A program made the translations under genes and the position numbers. Under the pieces are notes generated by a model. That model did not search any database. It worked only from the letters and a program-made list of their open reading frames with translations, and had not been told where the DNA came from. 64,000 bases of DNA from Streptomyces sp. NBC_01262 (GTDB lineage Bacteria; Actinomycetota; Actinomycetes; Streptomycetales; Streptomycetaceae), in assembly GCF_036226365.1 (NCBI RefSeq), contig NZ_CP108462.1, positions 6,091,501-6,155,500 on the forward strand, written 5' to 3'. Below are positions 8,134-16,978 of the stretch, one piece after another. The stretch's first letter is position 1. Every line of letters starts with the position of its first letter.

Positions 8134-10464
8134 CTAAAGCGGCTCGCCGAAGATCTTCTTCAGCTGAGCAGCGTTCGCCTGGGTGACATCCCAGAGCGCT
8201 TCCTGGCGGCCGTACACATCGGCGACGGAAGCCGCGTGGTTGTCCAGCAGCCCCAGCGCGCGCTCGGTGAGCACCGACCCCAGGTTCAGGTCGTGGACCG
8301 AGACACCCCACTCGGGGCGCTCGATGTCCGACAGGAAGTAGGCCATCTTGGGGTGCGAGATCAGGCTGATGATCGGTGTGCCGCAGCCGAAGGGGATCAT
8401 GCCGGCGTGCCCGCGCATGCCGATCACGAGCTTGGTACGGGCGTAGGCGTCCCGCAGCTGGTCGGTGTCGAAGTCGTACATCGGGATGACCGGGAGCGAG
8501 ATGCCGTAGGTGCGCCGCAGGTCGAAGACGAAGCGCTCGTCGTCCAGGGCGTGGGCGGCGTACCGCACCTCGGCGTGGCTGCTCAGGTTGCGTACGGCGG
8601 TGGCCATCTCCTTGAGGAAGTGGTCGTAGTCGTGGCCGAAGCGCAGCCCCGCGCGGTCGTAGGCGCAGTTGATCAGGACGGTGTCGTCGCGCTCGGCCGG
8701 GTCCTGCCAGCCGGGGACGATCTGGCGGGAGACGGTGGTCGGGCAGGGCTGGAAGATCACCCGGTCCTGGAGCTCGGAGGGCAGCAGGTCGCGGACCTTC
8801 TGCACCGAGCCGTGGTTGCGCAGGCCGAAGAACGCCGACTTGGAGACCAGCAGGCGCAGGCTCTCCTCGAACCGGCGCCGTGTGTAGGCCTGGCCGTCGA
8901 AGGCGTTGTAGCCGACCGCGAAGACCGCCAGCGGGACGTCGATGCGCTCCAGCAGCCGGTCGGGCACATTCCACTGCCAGGCGCTGTTGCCGTTCGGCGA
9001 GGTGTCCGGGATGAACAGGCCGCCGCCGCCGATGACCAGGCCCCGGCGGGAGTTGACCCGCTCCAGGGCGGCCTCGTCGAACAGCCGGTGGGCGTGGATG
9101 GAGTGCCAGCTCTTGGCGCTGGTGTCGGAGCCGAAGCACATCCGCACCGTCTCCGGCAGCACCTTGTCGCCCGCGTTGCCCTGGCGGGGCATGTAGAAGG
9201 CGACATGCGCGAGCTGCTCGGGCGCGACCCCGGTCGAGTCGTCGTAGAAGCTCAGGGTCTCCGGGAGCGTCTTCTCGTACGCGATCCGGCAGCTGCGGTC
9301 CGTGAGGTCCGCGAACAGGCCGGACCGGGCGTACTCGTGCGAGATGGTGTCGTCGCCGCGGACCCAGGCGATGTTGGACAGCCGGCCGAAGATCCGGGAG
9401 GCTGTGCCGCCGTCGGCGCTGGCGAGCAGCAGGTGCGCCTCGGCCGCGTCGTAGCGGGAGACGGACGCCAGGGCCTGGCCGAGGAGTTCGTGCACCCGGT
9501 GCTGCTGGGCGGGGATCGGGGTCCGGGTCAGGACGTCGACCGCGTCCTCGTAACGGCCCTTGCCCAGGCAGGCCATCGCCACCTCGATGACGGCCTCGAA
9601 GTCGTCGCCGTCGGCGACCACGTCGCGCCCGAAGTGCATCAGCAGGTCGGGGTGCTTGTCGCCGGTCAGCGCCAGGAACTCGGCGGTGAACTCCTGCTGG
9701 CTCAGCGAGAAGCGCTCCCACGCGGCCTCGGCCTCGGAGTAGCCCTGCTCGCCGCCGGTCCACGGCTTGTGGCGGCCGGTGAAGTGCAGGATGGCCACGT
9801 CCTCGGGCACCGGCTTGTCGCCGGACAGCCGCCGCTTGACGTAGTTGTAGCCGGCGTCAAGCCGGACGAACTTGTGCTCCAGCAGGGCGTTCAGGATGCC
9901 CTGGTCGTGCTTGTCGAGCTCGTACTTGCCGGACTTGCCGGTGGCGTCGATCTGCGCGCAGAAGGAGTCGGTCAGGTACTCCTTCTGGATGACCAGCAGA
10001 CCGCTGTTGAGCTTGGTCTGCTCCTTGAGGTACTGCGGCACCGCGCCGAGGCCGGTGCGCATGGAGAGCAGTTCGCTCAGATCGCCCAGGACCACCATGT
10101 CGGTGTCGAGGGTGATGATCGTGTCGTAGTCCCGGAAGCGGAACACGTCGAGGATGAAGTAGGCCTTGCGGACCAGGTAGTTCTCCTGGTCGCCCTTGAC
10201 GTAGCCGTCGTAGCGGGAGGGGTCCACCCGGCGCAGGACGATGCGCGGGTGGAGGCGGCGGATCGCGGTGATCGACGAGGGCTGGAGGTCGTCGTAGAGG
10301 ACGATGAAGTCCTCGCACACCTTGGGGTTGGTCAGGGCCAGGCTGCGCAGCAGATTGAGGAAGCCGGGCAGGTAGTTCTCGTCAACGTACGAGGCGAAGG
10401 CGATGCGGCGCTTGCCGGTCAGCGTCTCGCTCCGGACTGCCGAGTCCAGGAGGGGGGCGGTCAT
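8134..10464 (-). CDS. Fusion of GT8 glycosyltransferase and polysaccharide pyruvyl transferase
   Basis: 776 residues. Residues about 18-245 form a GT8 (glycogenin/LgtC-like) glycosyltransferase. This part shows the metal-binding DTD (120-122), LNSGLLVI, DKHDQGILNALL and HFTGRHKPW. A helical, TPR-like linker follows (about 290-400). Residues about 420-740 are a CsaB-type polysaccharide pyruvyl transferase, with GNAGDKVLPE (429 on), VIGGGGLF, FFGLRNHGS and MRGHAGMIPFGCGTP (about 680). The protein could both add a hexose and place a pyruvate ketal on a sugar, giving an acidic, sialic-acid-mimicking end group. The start overlaps the stop of the GT29 gene by 4 bases, so the two are translationally coupled. 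Cytoplasmic; no signal or TM segment. Confidence 0.88.
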   Translation of the reverse strand: MTAPLLDSAVRSETLTGKRRIAFASYVDENYLPGFLNLLRSLALTNPKVCEDFIVLYDDLQPSSITAIRRLHPRIVLRRVDPSRYDGYVKGDQENYLVRKAYFILDVFRFRDYDTIITLDTDMVVLGDLSELLSMRTGLGAVPQYLKEQTKLNSGLLVIQKEYLTDSFCAQIDATGKSGKYELDKHDQGILNALLEHKFVRLDAGYNYVKRRLSGDKPVPEDVAILHFTGRHKPWTGGEQGYSEAEAAWERFSLSQQEFTAEFLALTGDKHPDLLMHFGRDVVADGDDFEAVIEVAMACLGKGRYEDAVDVLTRTPIPAQQHRVHELLGQALASVSRYDAAEAHLLLASADGGTASRIFGRLSNIAWVRGDDTISHEYARSGLFADLTDRSCRIAYEKTLPETLSFYDDSTGVAPEQLAHVAFYMPRQGNAGDKVLPETVRMCFGSDTSAKSWHSIHAHRLFDEAALERVNSRRGLVIGGGGLFIPDTSPNGNSAWQWNVPDRLLERIDVPLAVFAVGYNAFDGQAYTRRRFEESLRLLVSKSAFFGLRNHGSVQKVRDLLPSELQDRVIFQPCPTTVSRQIVPGWQDPAERDDTVLINCAYDRAGLRFGHDYDHFLKEMATAVRNLSSHAEVRYAAHALDDERFVFDLRRTYGISLPVIPMYDFDTDQLRDAYARTKLVIGMRGHAGMIPFGCGTPIISLISHPKMAYFLSDIERPEWGVSVHDLNLGSVLTERALGLLDNHAASVADVYGRQEALWDVTQANAAQLKKIFGEPL

Positions 10465-11933
10465 CGGAGCGATATCCTCATTTCAGTGACGTCCTGGGCG
10501 CGGGACATGACCCACTCCTTTTCCTGCGAATAGCCGTGCACCCCTGCGATGGGCAGTTTCATCGCTTCCGGCAGGCGGTAGGCGCCGCTGTCGTAGAAGT
10601 CGAATCCGAAGAGGTCGAGCTTCGGGCTGACATCCAGGAAGTCCAGCAGCCAGAGCATGTTGAAGCCGCTGGTCGGGATGTGCTCCCACTTGCTCTCGTC
10701 CATGCGGCCGATTTCGCGCACCGGCCAGCGCAGGGTGCGGTCGTTGACGTAGCCCTGCGCACCCGGGATGAGGCGCTGGCGCAGCGAGCGCTTCCACTGG
10801 CCGTGGATGCCGCCGAAGACCAGGCGGATCGGGACCTGCTTGTCCCAGTTGAAGTTGTGCAGGTGGATCGTGGTGTGGATGTCGGTCTTGGTGCCGGTGG
10901 CCGTCGCGTCCAGCTTGAAGGAGTTGAAGCGGACCACGAGGTCGTACGAGTCGATCTCGGCGCCCATGGTGCTGGTGCCGATCCGCTGGGAGTTGGCCAC
11001 CAGGCAGACGGACTTGCCGGCGATGAGGTTGCGGAAGTCGCTCAGCCCGACCACCTGGGTGCTGCCCAGGGTGGGGTCGGGGACCTTCTCCATGTCGCGC
11101 AGGCGGCGGTCCTCGGAGTAGAGCTTGATCAGGCTCCTGGACTCCACGGCGCCGTTCTTGCGGTCCTGGCGCAGCCGGAACGAGATCAGGTCGGCGAGCC
11201 CCTGGCGCAGTTGGGCGCTCGGGCGGCCCTGGTCGCGCATGGCGACGAGCGCCGCCACGAGCCGGGGCTCGGCGCGCTCCCAGTCACCGGCGTCCAGCAG
11301 CGCGAGGCCCGCGCCCCACAGTTCGGTGTCGGGGGCCTCTTCGAGGCCCTGGGAGGCGGGGCACTCCTTCTGCAGCAGGCGCAGCGTCTCAGACACCCGC
11401 GCCTCGCTCTCGCGGAGCCGGGCGATCCGGCCCGTGATGTTGAGGTCGTCGTCCGTGGTGAGGGCGACGTAGCGCTCCCACGCCCGGATGGTCGCCTCGT
11501 CGTCGCCGAGGGCCTCCATGAGGCGGGCCCGCAGCCGCCACCCGGCCCGGGACTTGCCGCGCACGCCGAGCAGGGCGTCGGTGACCTGCGTCGCCAGGGT
11601 GAGCTCGTCGGCGCCGCGCACATCGATGGCCTTGTTGCCGACGGCCAGCAGCTTGTCGAAGAGCTCCGGGTTCTGCTTCGGCCAGGCGGTCTTCGAGCCC
11701 GTGATGGCGGCGGCGTTGGACGGGTCCGCCAGCGCCGCCGCGTACAGCGCCAGCAGCTCCCTGATCTCCTCGCCCAGCGCGATCTTCCTCGGGTCCAGGT
11801 TTCTGGCGAGCTTCCCCTGGTGCACGGCGCACGACCGGACACACTCCGCCACGCTGACGGAGGCGATCGAGGAATCCCCGTCGGTGGTGGTATCCCACCT
11901 TTTCTCGAGCCATCCAGCCCGGATCTTGACCAT
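10461..11933 (-). CDS. Sialyltransferase-like glycosyltransferase (GT29 type)
   Basis: 490 residues. The first 300 residues are helical, repeat-like and of unknown function. The C-terminal part has sialylmotif-like blocks: motif L, VCLVANSQ (309 on) through DSYDLVVRFN (about 333-342), then KTDIHTTIH, and a motif-S-like block HIPTSGFNMLWLLDFLDV (about 418-435) with a downstream His (GVHGYSQE). This layout is that of eukaryote-type GT29 sialyltransferases, which use CMP-sugars and are rare in bacteria. There is no TM anchor, so it should act on an intracellular acceptor. The ribosome site TGGGAG precedes the ATG. It is the first gene of the minus arm, coupled to the GT8/pyruvyltransferase. Confidence 0.8.
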   Translation of the reverse strand: MVKIRAGWLEKRWDTTTDGDSSIASVSVAECVRSCAVHQGKLARNLDPRKIALGEEIRELLALYAAALADPSNAAAITGSKTAWPKQNPELFDKLLAVGNKAIDVRGADELTLATQVTDALLGVRGKSRAGWRLRARLMEALGDDEATIRAWERYVALTTDDDLNITGRIARLRESEARVSETLRLLQKECPASQGLEEAPDTELWGAGLALLDAGDWERAEPRLVAALVAMRDQGRPSAQLRQGLADLISFRLRQDRKNGAVESRSLIKLYSEDRRLRDMEKVPDPTLGSTQVVGLSDFRNLIAGKSVCLVANSQRIGTSTMGAEIDSYDLVVRFNSFKLDATATGTKTDIHTTIHLHNFNWDKQVPIRLVFGGIHGQWKRSLRQRLIPGAQGYVNDRTLRWPVREIGRMDESKWEHIPTSGFNMLWLLDFLDVSPKLDLFGFDFYDSGAYRLPEAMKLPIAGVHGYSQEKEWVMSRAQDVTEMRISLR

Positions 11934-12287
11934 GCTGCTCCCAAAAAAATGACACGGCCGCTGGGGGCAACTGCGTGTGTTTCCCGAGCGGAACGACTGG
12001 CAGCCGCCGGAGTCGTGAGGGTGCGCGGTGAGCGCGAGAACGACATGCCCGGCGGAGCTGATGACAGTAGGGACCGGATATGAAGTCCAGGTGAACGAGG
12101 CTCTTCCCTGATGCGAACGAGGCCGCTCCTGAGCGGCCGATTCCGGGAATTCGGATGCCGTGTACCAGTTGTTAACCTTGTGGATGGGCTATCGAAACCC
12201 TGTGCGCTTCTAGTTCGATTCGATTGCTGGATTTATGTTTAGCGCGCGCCCATTTCCGCTCTGCTTCGAGATCGTCTGGACTTCCAG
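11934..12287. promoter_or_regulatory. Divergent promoter region of the glycan island
   Basis: 354 bases between divergent arms, lower in GC than its surroundings, particularly 12160-12260. It includes a short hairpin CCGCTCCTGAGCGG (12122-12135) and the AT-rich stretch TTGTTAACC (12170-12178). I could not fix a confident -35/-10 pair. No coding potential was recognised. Confidence 0.4.
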
Positions 12288-13271
12288 GTGCCCAAACTGT
12301 CAGTAGTTGTACCTTTTTACAATGTTCGGCCGTTCGCCCCCGACCTGCTGCGCGGTCTCACCAACAACGCGGCCCCGGGCACCGAGTTCATCCTTGTCGA
12401 CGACCACTCGACGGACGGGACGACGGAGGTCCTCGGCGACTGGCAGCGGCAGCAGGCGCACCGGCAGCCGGGCAGCGCGACCCTGATCCGGCACGAGAGC
12501 AACCAGGGCATCGCCCAGGCCCGCAACACCGGCCTGGACGCCGCACGCGGGGAGTACGTCACCTTCCTGGACGGCGACGACTGGTACCGGCCCGGCTATC
12601 TCGCCGAACTGGTCGCCGACATCGAGCGGTTGGACTGCGACTTCGTACGCACCTCCCACATCCAGGCCACCGGCAGGCAGCGGCTCCTCAAGCGCCCCTC
12701 CGCGAGCCTGTGGGACACCGTGCTGCACCCGCGCGACGGCATCGTGCCCGCGCAGGAGGAGACGATGGTCGACTACCCCTTCGTCTGGGCGGGTATCTAC
12801 CGGGGAGGCCTCTTCCAGAACGGCGGCATGCGCTACGCCACCGGCCTGCGCACGGCGGAGGACCGCGAGTGGGTCTGGCGCCTGCACCTGACGGCCGGGT
12901 CGTTCGCGGTGACCCGGACCGTGGGCACTTTCTACCGGCGCGGGGTCAGCAGCTCCCTCACCCAGATACGCGACGGCCGTCAGCTCGATTTCATGCCCGC
13001 GCATGACGCGATACTCGACGACGTCACCGGAGATCACGAGGCCGAGCGCTTCCTCCCCAAGATCGTCCGTACGTATTGCGCGCTGATCGCCTTCCATATG
13101 TCCAATTCCGGTAACTACCAGTCCGGTATCGCCAGGAAACTGAAGCAGAATGCGTCGGCGGCGATGGCGCGTATGCCCCAGCAGGTGCTGGACCGGACCC
13201 TTGAGGAAATGGATCTCCAACGCGCCGACGTGCTCAGGCGGCTGCGCGGCGACATGAAGAAGGCCGCGTGA
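12288..13271 (+). CDS. Family 2 glycosyltransferase
   Basis: 327 residues, GTG start directly at the conserved start of a GT2 domain (PKLSVVVPFYN). The GT-A signature is VDDHS (37-41), NQGIAQARNTGLDAARGEY (72-90) and the DXD-type FLDGDDW (93-99), followed by an acceptor loop with EDREWVWRL. The last 100 residues are a helical tail. It is a cytoplasmic, nucleotide-sugar-dependent transferase. Its stop overlaps the next gene's GTG by 4 bases. Acceptor and donor are unknown; context suggests building or priming the same polymer that the polysialyltransferase-like neighbour extends. Confidence 0.9.
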   Translation: MPKLSVVVPFYNVRPFAPDLLRGLTNNAAPGTEFILVDDHSTDGTTEVLGDWQRQQAHRQPGSATLIRHESNQGIAQARNTGLDAARGEYVTFLDGDDWYRPGYLAELVADIERLDCDFVRTSHIQATGRQRLLKRPSASLWDTVLHPRDGIVPAQEETMVDYPFVWAGIYRGGLFQNGGMRYATGLRTAEDREWVWRLHLTAGSFAVTRTVGTFYRRGVSSSLTQIRDGRQLDFMPAHDAILDDVTGDHEAERFLPKIVRTYCALIAFHMSNSGNYQSGIARKLKQNASAAMARMPQQVLDRTLEEMDLQRADVLRRLRGDMKKAA

Positions 13272-14656
13272 GCGACAGCGTGTACAACAAGCAGGCCGGC
13301 ATACCCGAGCTGGAGAAGGCCCAGATATTCGAGGCCTCCACGCTCTACGGCGCCGCGACGCTGGCCGCCGCGCTGGACGCCGGGCAGTTCGGGCCCGCCG
13401 CCGGAGTCCGCCGGATCCTGCTGGTCTCCAGCAACGCCGAGGTGCCCGAGGCGGCCATCCAGCTCAAGGAGATGCACGGCTACGACCGGATAGCCGCCCG
13501 CTTCGACGAGGTCATCTCCTGGAACGAGGTCATCCACCCCAACCACCCCGCCGAATGGGCCCCGGAGGAGACCGAGACCCCGGTGTGGCAGCGGCTGTTC
13601 CGCCTGGCCTGGGGGATAGGGGACGTCCCCGTCGAGCTGGCCGTGGAGTCCATCCAGGTCAACCCCGCGCGGGCACTGGTGACGATCTTCGCCGAGAGCG
13701 CCGTCCACGTGTACGCCGACGGCCTGATGAGCTACGGCCCCACCCGCGACAAACTGCCCCGCCCCATCGGCGCCCGCGTCCAGCGGGTCCTGCACCTCGA
13801 CCTCGTACCCGGCCTGCGCCCGCTGCTGCTCGCCGAGACCGGCGCCCGGCCCGAACTCGTCCCCGACGACGCCTTCACAGCGGTGCTCAAGGAGATCTCG
13901 GAGGACGCGGCCGACACCGTCCGCAGCTACCTGCCGCCCGCTGAGCAGGACCTGCCCACCGCCGTACTCCTCGGCCAGTACCTCGCCGCCCTGCGCATCC
14001 TCACCGCGCAGGAGGAGGAAGACCTCCACGTGCGCATGCTGCGCGGCGCCGTCGCCGCCGGGCACCGCTCCATCGTCTTCAAGCCCCACCCCACCGCGCC
14101 CGCCAGCTACTCCAGCGCCCTCGACGAGGCCGCCCAGGCGGCGGGCGTCCGCCTGACCGTCGTCGACGGCCCGCTGCTCGCCGAGACCCTGTACGACATC
14201 TGCCGCCCCCGCCTCGTCGTCGGCTGCTTCTCCACGGCGATGCTCACCGCCTCCGCGTACTACGGCATCTCCATCGCCCGCACCGGCACCGGGCTGGTCC
14301 TGGACCGGCTGACGCCCTACCAGAACAGCAACCGCGTCCCGCTCACCATCGTCGACTTCATGGTCCCGGACCTCGACGCGGGCACCGACGCGCAGATGGC
14401 GGCGGTGGACGACCTGGTGCCCCTGGTACGGACCGTGGGCTTCTGCATGCAGCCGAAGATGCACCGCGACCTGCGCGAGGACGCCGAGCACTGGCTCCAG
14501 GCCAACATCGGCGACCGCACCCAGCACTACTTCCGCCGCCGCCGGCTCACCTCCCTCGGCCTCCCCGGCGGCGACGCCCTGCGCACGGCCGACCGGCTGC
14601 GCGCCAACCCCACCGTGCGCAGGGTGGTGCGGGCGGCCAGGCGGCGGCTGCGCTGA
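13268..14656 (+). CDS. Polysialyltransferase-like glycosyltransferase
   Basis: 462 residues, GTG start overlapping the previous stop. The layout is that of bacterial GT52/GT38-type sialyl- and polysialyltransferases. An N-terminal Rossmann-like half carries FEASTLYGAATLAAAL and VHVYADGLMSYGPTR, the 'DG.xSYGP' block. A C-terminal half carries the nucleotide-binding HP motif FKPHP (271-275) and VVGCFSTAMLTA, the family's S/T block. These families polymerise sialic acid or related CMP-linked sugars. No neuA/neuB-type donor genes lie in the window, so the CMP-sugar must come from elsewhere. The family call is by motif. Confidence 0.8.
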   Translation: MSDSVYNKQAGIPELEKAQIFEASTLYGAATLAAALDAGQFGPAAGVRRILLVSSNAEVPEAAIQLKEMHGYDRIAARFDEVISWNEVIHPNHPAEWAPEETETPVWQRLFRLAWGIGDVPVELAVESIQVNPARALVTIFAESAVHVYADGLMSYGPTRDKLPRPIGARVQRVLHLDLVPGLRPLLLAETGARPELVPDDAFTAVLKEISEDAADTVRSYLPPAEQDLPTAVLLGQYLAALRILTAQEEEDLHVRMLRGAVAAGHRSIVFKPHPTAPASYSSALDEAAQAAGVRLTVVDGPLLAETLYDICRPRLVVGCFSTAMLTASAYYGISIARTGTGLVLDRLTPYQNSNRVPLTIVDFMVPDLDAGTDAQMAAVDDLVPLVRTVGFCMQPKMHRDLREDAEHWLQANIGDRTQHYFRRRRLTSLGLPGGDALRTADRLRANPTVRRVVRAARRRLR

Positions 14657-14703
14657 AGCCGACCGGCTGACTGACTTAGGGGCTGGCTGACTCAGGGCAA
14701 CGC

Positions 14704-16227
14704 CTACCGCCGCACCTGGCTCAGCCAGGCCAGCATGCGGCGCAGTTCCACCGAGAAGGGGTGGTGCGGGCCCTGGATCCGGTCGGCGTCGTAGAGCAGC
14801 CGCGACAGGACGTCATGCGCGGCGGCGCGGTCGCCGACCGACAGCAGCAGGTGGCCGATGCGGCGGCGCACTTCGAGCGGCAGCACCGGGTCGGTGGCGC
14901 GGTACTGCTCGAAGTACGGCAGCAGCGTCCGGTACTCGGAGAGCGCGGCGGTCGCCTCGCCGAGCTGTTCGAGGCACTGCGCGGCCTCGTAGCGGTACTG
15001 GAGCGACAGCCGGCCGGCCGGACCGCTGTCGGCGGCGTGCTCCTCGGCGAGGCGGCGCAGCTCGGGGAGGGCGCGGCGGTACTGGCCGTCCTCCATCAGC
15101 GTGGCGGCGTACTGCTTGCGCAGCATGCGCACGACGGGTGAATGCCGGCCGTGCTTCGCCTCGGCCTCGGGGAGGACGCCGCCGAGGATGTCGACGGCCT
15201 GCGTGATGCGGCCGCCGTCCAGCAGCCGCTTGACCTCGTCGACGGCTCCGGCGATGCCGCCGGAGGTGTGGGCGGCGGCCGGAGCCGGGGTGTCGGCAGG
15301 GGGCGCCGCCGGATGGTCGGGCCAGGGGGCGTGCGGACGCAGGAAGGGGCGGCTGGGGTCCATGGGGCCGGTCGGCGGGTGGTGCGGGCCGGGCACGGGC
15401 AGCAGCGCGGCCAGCCGGCGGTAGGCGTCCTGGGCGTCGGCCGGGCGGTGCTGGGGGTCCTTGGCGAGCAGCTGGAGCACCAGCACCTCCAGCGGCTCGG
15501 GCACCTCGGGCCGCACCTGCCGCAGCGGCACCGGAGCCTCGTACAGGTGCCGGTGGAGCACCCCGAGCGCCGTGGACCCGGCGAAGGGCACATTGCCGCT
15601 GACCAGTTCGTGCAGCAGCACCCCCAGCGCGTACAGGTCGGTGCGGGGGCCCACCGCGCCGCCCATGGCCTGTTCCGGGGCCATGTAGGCGGGCGTGCCG
15701 ATGGGGGTGCCGGTGTGGGTGAGCCGGGTGGTGTCGGTGTCCAGGACGGAGGCGACGCCCAGGTCGAGGACGGTGAGGGTGCCGTCGGGCTTCACCATCA
15801 CATTGCGCGGCTTGAGGTCGCGGTGCACGATCGGCACCGCGTGCACGGCGGACAGCACCGCGCACAGCTGCGCGGCCACCGCCACCGCCCACTGCCAGGG
15901 GTACGGGTCGTGCTCGGCGAGATGGTCGGCGAGGTCCGCCCCCTCGACGTACTGCATCACCAGGTACAGCTCGTCCGCGTCGCTCCCCGCGTCGTGCACG
16001 GTGACCAGCCCCGGATGGTCGACCTGGGCGGTGACCCGGCACTCGCGCTCGAAGCGCCCGCGCAGCTCGCTCGCGTCCTCGCCGCTCACCATCCGGTCCG
16101 GGCGCAGCAGTTTCACCGCGACCCGGCGGTCCAGCCGGCGGTCGTACGCGGTCCAGACCTGGCCCATGCCGCCCTGGCCGATGACCGTGGCCAGGGCGTA
16201 ACGGCCGGCGACGATCCGTCCGTTCAC
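14704..16227 (-). CDS. Cytosolic Ser/Thr protein kinase
   Basis: 507 residues. The Hanks-type kinase domain (about 1-270) has the Gly loop GQGGMG, Lys39 (VAVKLL), HRDLKPRN (135-142), DLG instead of DFG (155-157) and the activation segment GTPIGTPAYMAPEQ. A Pro-rich linker (about 280-320) leads to a helical TPR-like domain. There is no C-terminal TM helix or PASTA repeat, so unlike PknB it is probably soluble and may take its cue from the partner membrane protein encoded just upstream, whose stop overlaps this start by 4 bases. Substrates are unknown. Confidence 0.93.
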   Translation of the reverse strand: MNGRIVAGRYALATVIGQGGMGQVWTAYDRRLDRRVAVKLLRPDRMVSGEDASELRGRFERECRVTAQVDHPGLVTVHDAGSDADELYLVMQYVEGADLADHLAEHDPYPWQWAVAVAAQLCAVLSAVHAVPIVHRDLKPRNVMVKPDGTLTVLDLGVASVLDTDTTRLTHTGTPIGTPAYMAPEQAMGGAVGPRTDLYALGVLLHELVSGNVPFAGSTALGVLHRHLYEAPVPLRQVRPEVPEPLEVLVLQLLAKDPQHRPADAQDAYRRLAALLPVPGPHHPPTGPMDPSRPFLRPHAPWPDHPAAPPADTPAPAAAHTSGGIAGAVDEVKRLLDGGRITQAVDILGGVLPEAEAKHGRHSPVVRMLRKQYAATLMEDGQYRRALPELRRLAEEHAADSGPAGRLSLQYRYEAAQCLEQLGEATAALSEYRTLLPYFEQYRATDPVLPLEVRRRIGHLLLSVGDRAAAHDVLSRLLYDADRIQGPHHPFSVELRRMLAWLSQVRR

Positions 16228-16850
16228 CGCCCGTCGCCCTCCTGCTCACGCAGCAGGTCGCTCAGCTCGTCCAGCTCGGCGCGCACCTGGTTCAGGCGCG
16301 GCGGCGGAGGCAGCGGCTGAGGAGGGGGCGTGGGGGAGGAGGACATGGGGGAGGGCGTGATCGGCGGCGTCGGGGCGCTGCTGTACGGGTTGTAGTCGTA
16401 GGGCTTGGCGCCGTACGGCGGGGGAGCCTGCGGCGGGGCGTACGGATACGGGGCAGCAGCAGGGGCCGCGTAGAACGCGGGCAGGGCGGCCTGCTGGGCG
16501 CGTCTGCGGTAGTGGCTGTCCATGCCCAGGAAGTAGATGGGGACGGAGAACCACAGGACGATGATGCCTATGACGCCTGTGGCGTCCACGGGGCCGACGA
16601 TGTCCTCGCTGTCGGTGCTGCCGGCGAGGCTGAAGAAGGTGATCGGCAGCGCGACACCGAACACCGCGAACACCACCCAGTCCGCCGTGCGGCGGCGGAC
16701 CAGGGCGAGGCGCAGCAGCAGGGCCCAGTTGAGAAGGGTGAAGGACGCGAAGCCGACGACGACGCAGAGCACGCGCAGGGCGACAGCGGCCCCCTCGCCA
16801 CGGGGACGGGGCGGCGGCAGTGCGGTGCCGAAGCCGGGGCCGTTCATCAC
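16224..16850 (-). CDS. Small integral membrane protein with Pro/Tyr-rich cytosolic tail
   Basis: 208 residues. Three hydrophobic segments lie at about 25-50, 58-80 and 95-115, with the linker LLRLALVRRRTADW between the first two. A long Pro/Tyr/Ala-rich region (YPYAPPQAPPPYGAKPY) and a short acidic helical C-terminus follow. The family is not recognised beyond Streptomyces-type membrane proteins. The 4-base overlap with the kinase gene argues for co-translation, so it may anchor, regulate or be phosphorylated by that kinase. Confidence 0.75.
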   Translation of the reverse strand: MMNGPGFGTALPPPRPRGEGAAVALRVLCVVVGFASFTLLNWALLLRLALVRRRTADWVVFAVFGVALPITFFSLAGSTDSEDIVGPVDATGVIGIIVLWFSVPIYFLGMDSHYRRRAQQAALPAFYAAPAAAPYPYAPPQAPPPYGAKPYDYNPYSSAPTPPITPSPMSSSPTPPPQPLPPPPRLNQVRAELDELSDLLREQEGDGR

Positions 16851-16978
16851 GTGCTCCCTGGGAGAACAAAAATGCGGGTGACAGGCGAAGACTATCCGTC
16901 ACCACCGACAACCGGACCGGCGTTGTACGAACTGCGTCCCGCCGCGCAGGCCGGGCCCGCCGTGCCGTCGCCGTGCGC

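Noticed and set aside
7876..10533. Long plus-strand frame opposite the GT8/pyruvyltransferase gene
   Set aside because: Overlaps a gene with clear catalytic motifs on the other strand; rich in Val/Gly/Ala/Gln as expected for a shadow frame.
8134..14656. Complete sialic-acid synthesis operon
   Set aside because: No neuB, neuA, aldolase or epimerase motif is present; only transferase genes are supported.
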